Below, piece by piece: positions 5,545-5,793 of a stretch of 5,793 bases of DNA; position 1 is the first letter of the stretch; each line of letters opens with the position of its first letter. Made by a program: the position numbers and the translations under genes. The notes beneath the pieces are model-generated. The model had not been told where the DNA came from, searched no databases, and was given only the letters and a program-made list of their open reading frames with translations. This stretch comes from Anaerolineales bacterium UBA3071 (GTDB taxonomy: Bacteria > Chloroflexota > Anaerolineae > UBA3071). Location: assembly GCA_002366755.1 (NCBI GenBank), contig DFBV01000130.1, positions 4,577 through 10,369 on the forward strand, given 5' to 3'.

Positions 5545-5793
5545 CCAAGTATGTCTTCGTGACCGGCGGCGTGGTCAGTTCCGTGGGCAAAGGGGTGACC
5601 GCTGCCTCCATCGGACGTATCCTGAAGAGCCGGGGCATCTCCGTGACCATCCAGAAGCTGGATCCTTACATCAACGTGGATCCGGGGACGATGAGCCCCT
5701 ATCAGCATGGTGAGGTGTTCGTCACCGCCGATGGAGCAGAGACCGACCTCGACCTGGGCCACTACGAGAGGTTCATTGACGAACCGCTGACCG
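5541..5793 (+). CDS. pyrG: CTP synthase, N-terminal 84 codons (3' end beyond the window)
   Basis: PyrG converts UTP to CTP in the cytoplasm using ATP and glutamine, the last step of de novo pyrimidine nucleotide synthesis. The visible 84 residues are the start of the ATP-dependent amidoligase (synthetase) domain and match the family almost word for word: TKYVFVTGGVVSSVGKG (2-18) contains the nucleotide-binding loop with Lys17, QKLDPYINVDPGTMSP (38-53) follows, and DGAETDLDLGHYERF (64-78) holds the Mg/substrate acidic residue Asp71. The full protein is normally about 530-550 residues with a C-terminal glutaminase, so about 15 percent is seen. The start is GTG 5541, since family members begin exactly here. 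The GTG shares bases with the TGA of the toxin gene (GTGA). I found no convincing pyrG promoter of its own in the end of the toxin gene, so it may be transcribed from the promoter at 3929. Confidence 0.97.
   Translation, partial: MTKYVFVTGGVVSSVGKGVTAASIGRILKSRGISVTIQKLDPYINVDPGTMSPYQHGEVFVTADGAETDLDLGHYERFIDEPLT

Overview
The window is a GC-rich, densely packed stretch of bacterial chromosome. All five genes are on the + strand, and neighbouring genes overlap or nearly touch. A MoxR–DUF58–DUF4129 gene set, leaderless-looking gene joints and the wording of the CTP synthase N-terminus suggest a Chloroflexota (Anaerolineae-like) bacterium. That assignment is an inference from memory of such proteins, not a search result.

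Bases 1-3872 hold the first block. It contains the 3' part of a MoxR-type AAA+ ATPase, a complete DUF58 (VWA-like) protein, and a complete polytopic membrane protein ending in a DUF4129 domain. This trio is a common operon linked to MoxR-assisted cell-envelope or protein-complex assembly, and a transglutaminase-core protein often accompanies it. Here the DUF4129 protein has the membrane parts of a TgpA-like protein but no visible transglutaminase core. The joint between the DUF58 and DUF4129 genes is made of eight head-to-tail 7-bp units (2271-2326). They encode the His-rich tail of the first protein and run up to the start codon of the second.

Bases 3873-3988 are the only real intergenic space. 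They hold a large inverted repeat just after the DUF4129 stop, a near-consensus sigma-70 promoter (TTGACC, 17 bp, TACAAT), a second inverted repeat over the predicted transcription start and ribosome-binding site, and the Shine-Dalgarno of the next gene.

Bases 3989-5544 encode a two-gene toxin-antitoxin pair of the AbiE type: an AbiEi-like winged-helix antitoxin/repressor and an AbiEii-like nucleotidyltransferase toxin, joined by an ATGA overlap. The toxin stop overlaps the GTG start of pyrG (CTP synthase, only its first 84 codons in the window) by a GTGA overlap. An apparent stress/defence module and an essential nucleotide-synthesis gene therefore seem to share one transcript. This is the most unusual feature here. 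I found no clearly undescribed protein family, transposon, CRISPR array, tRNA or rRNA.
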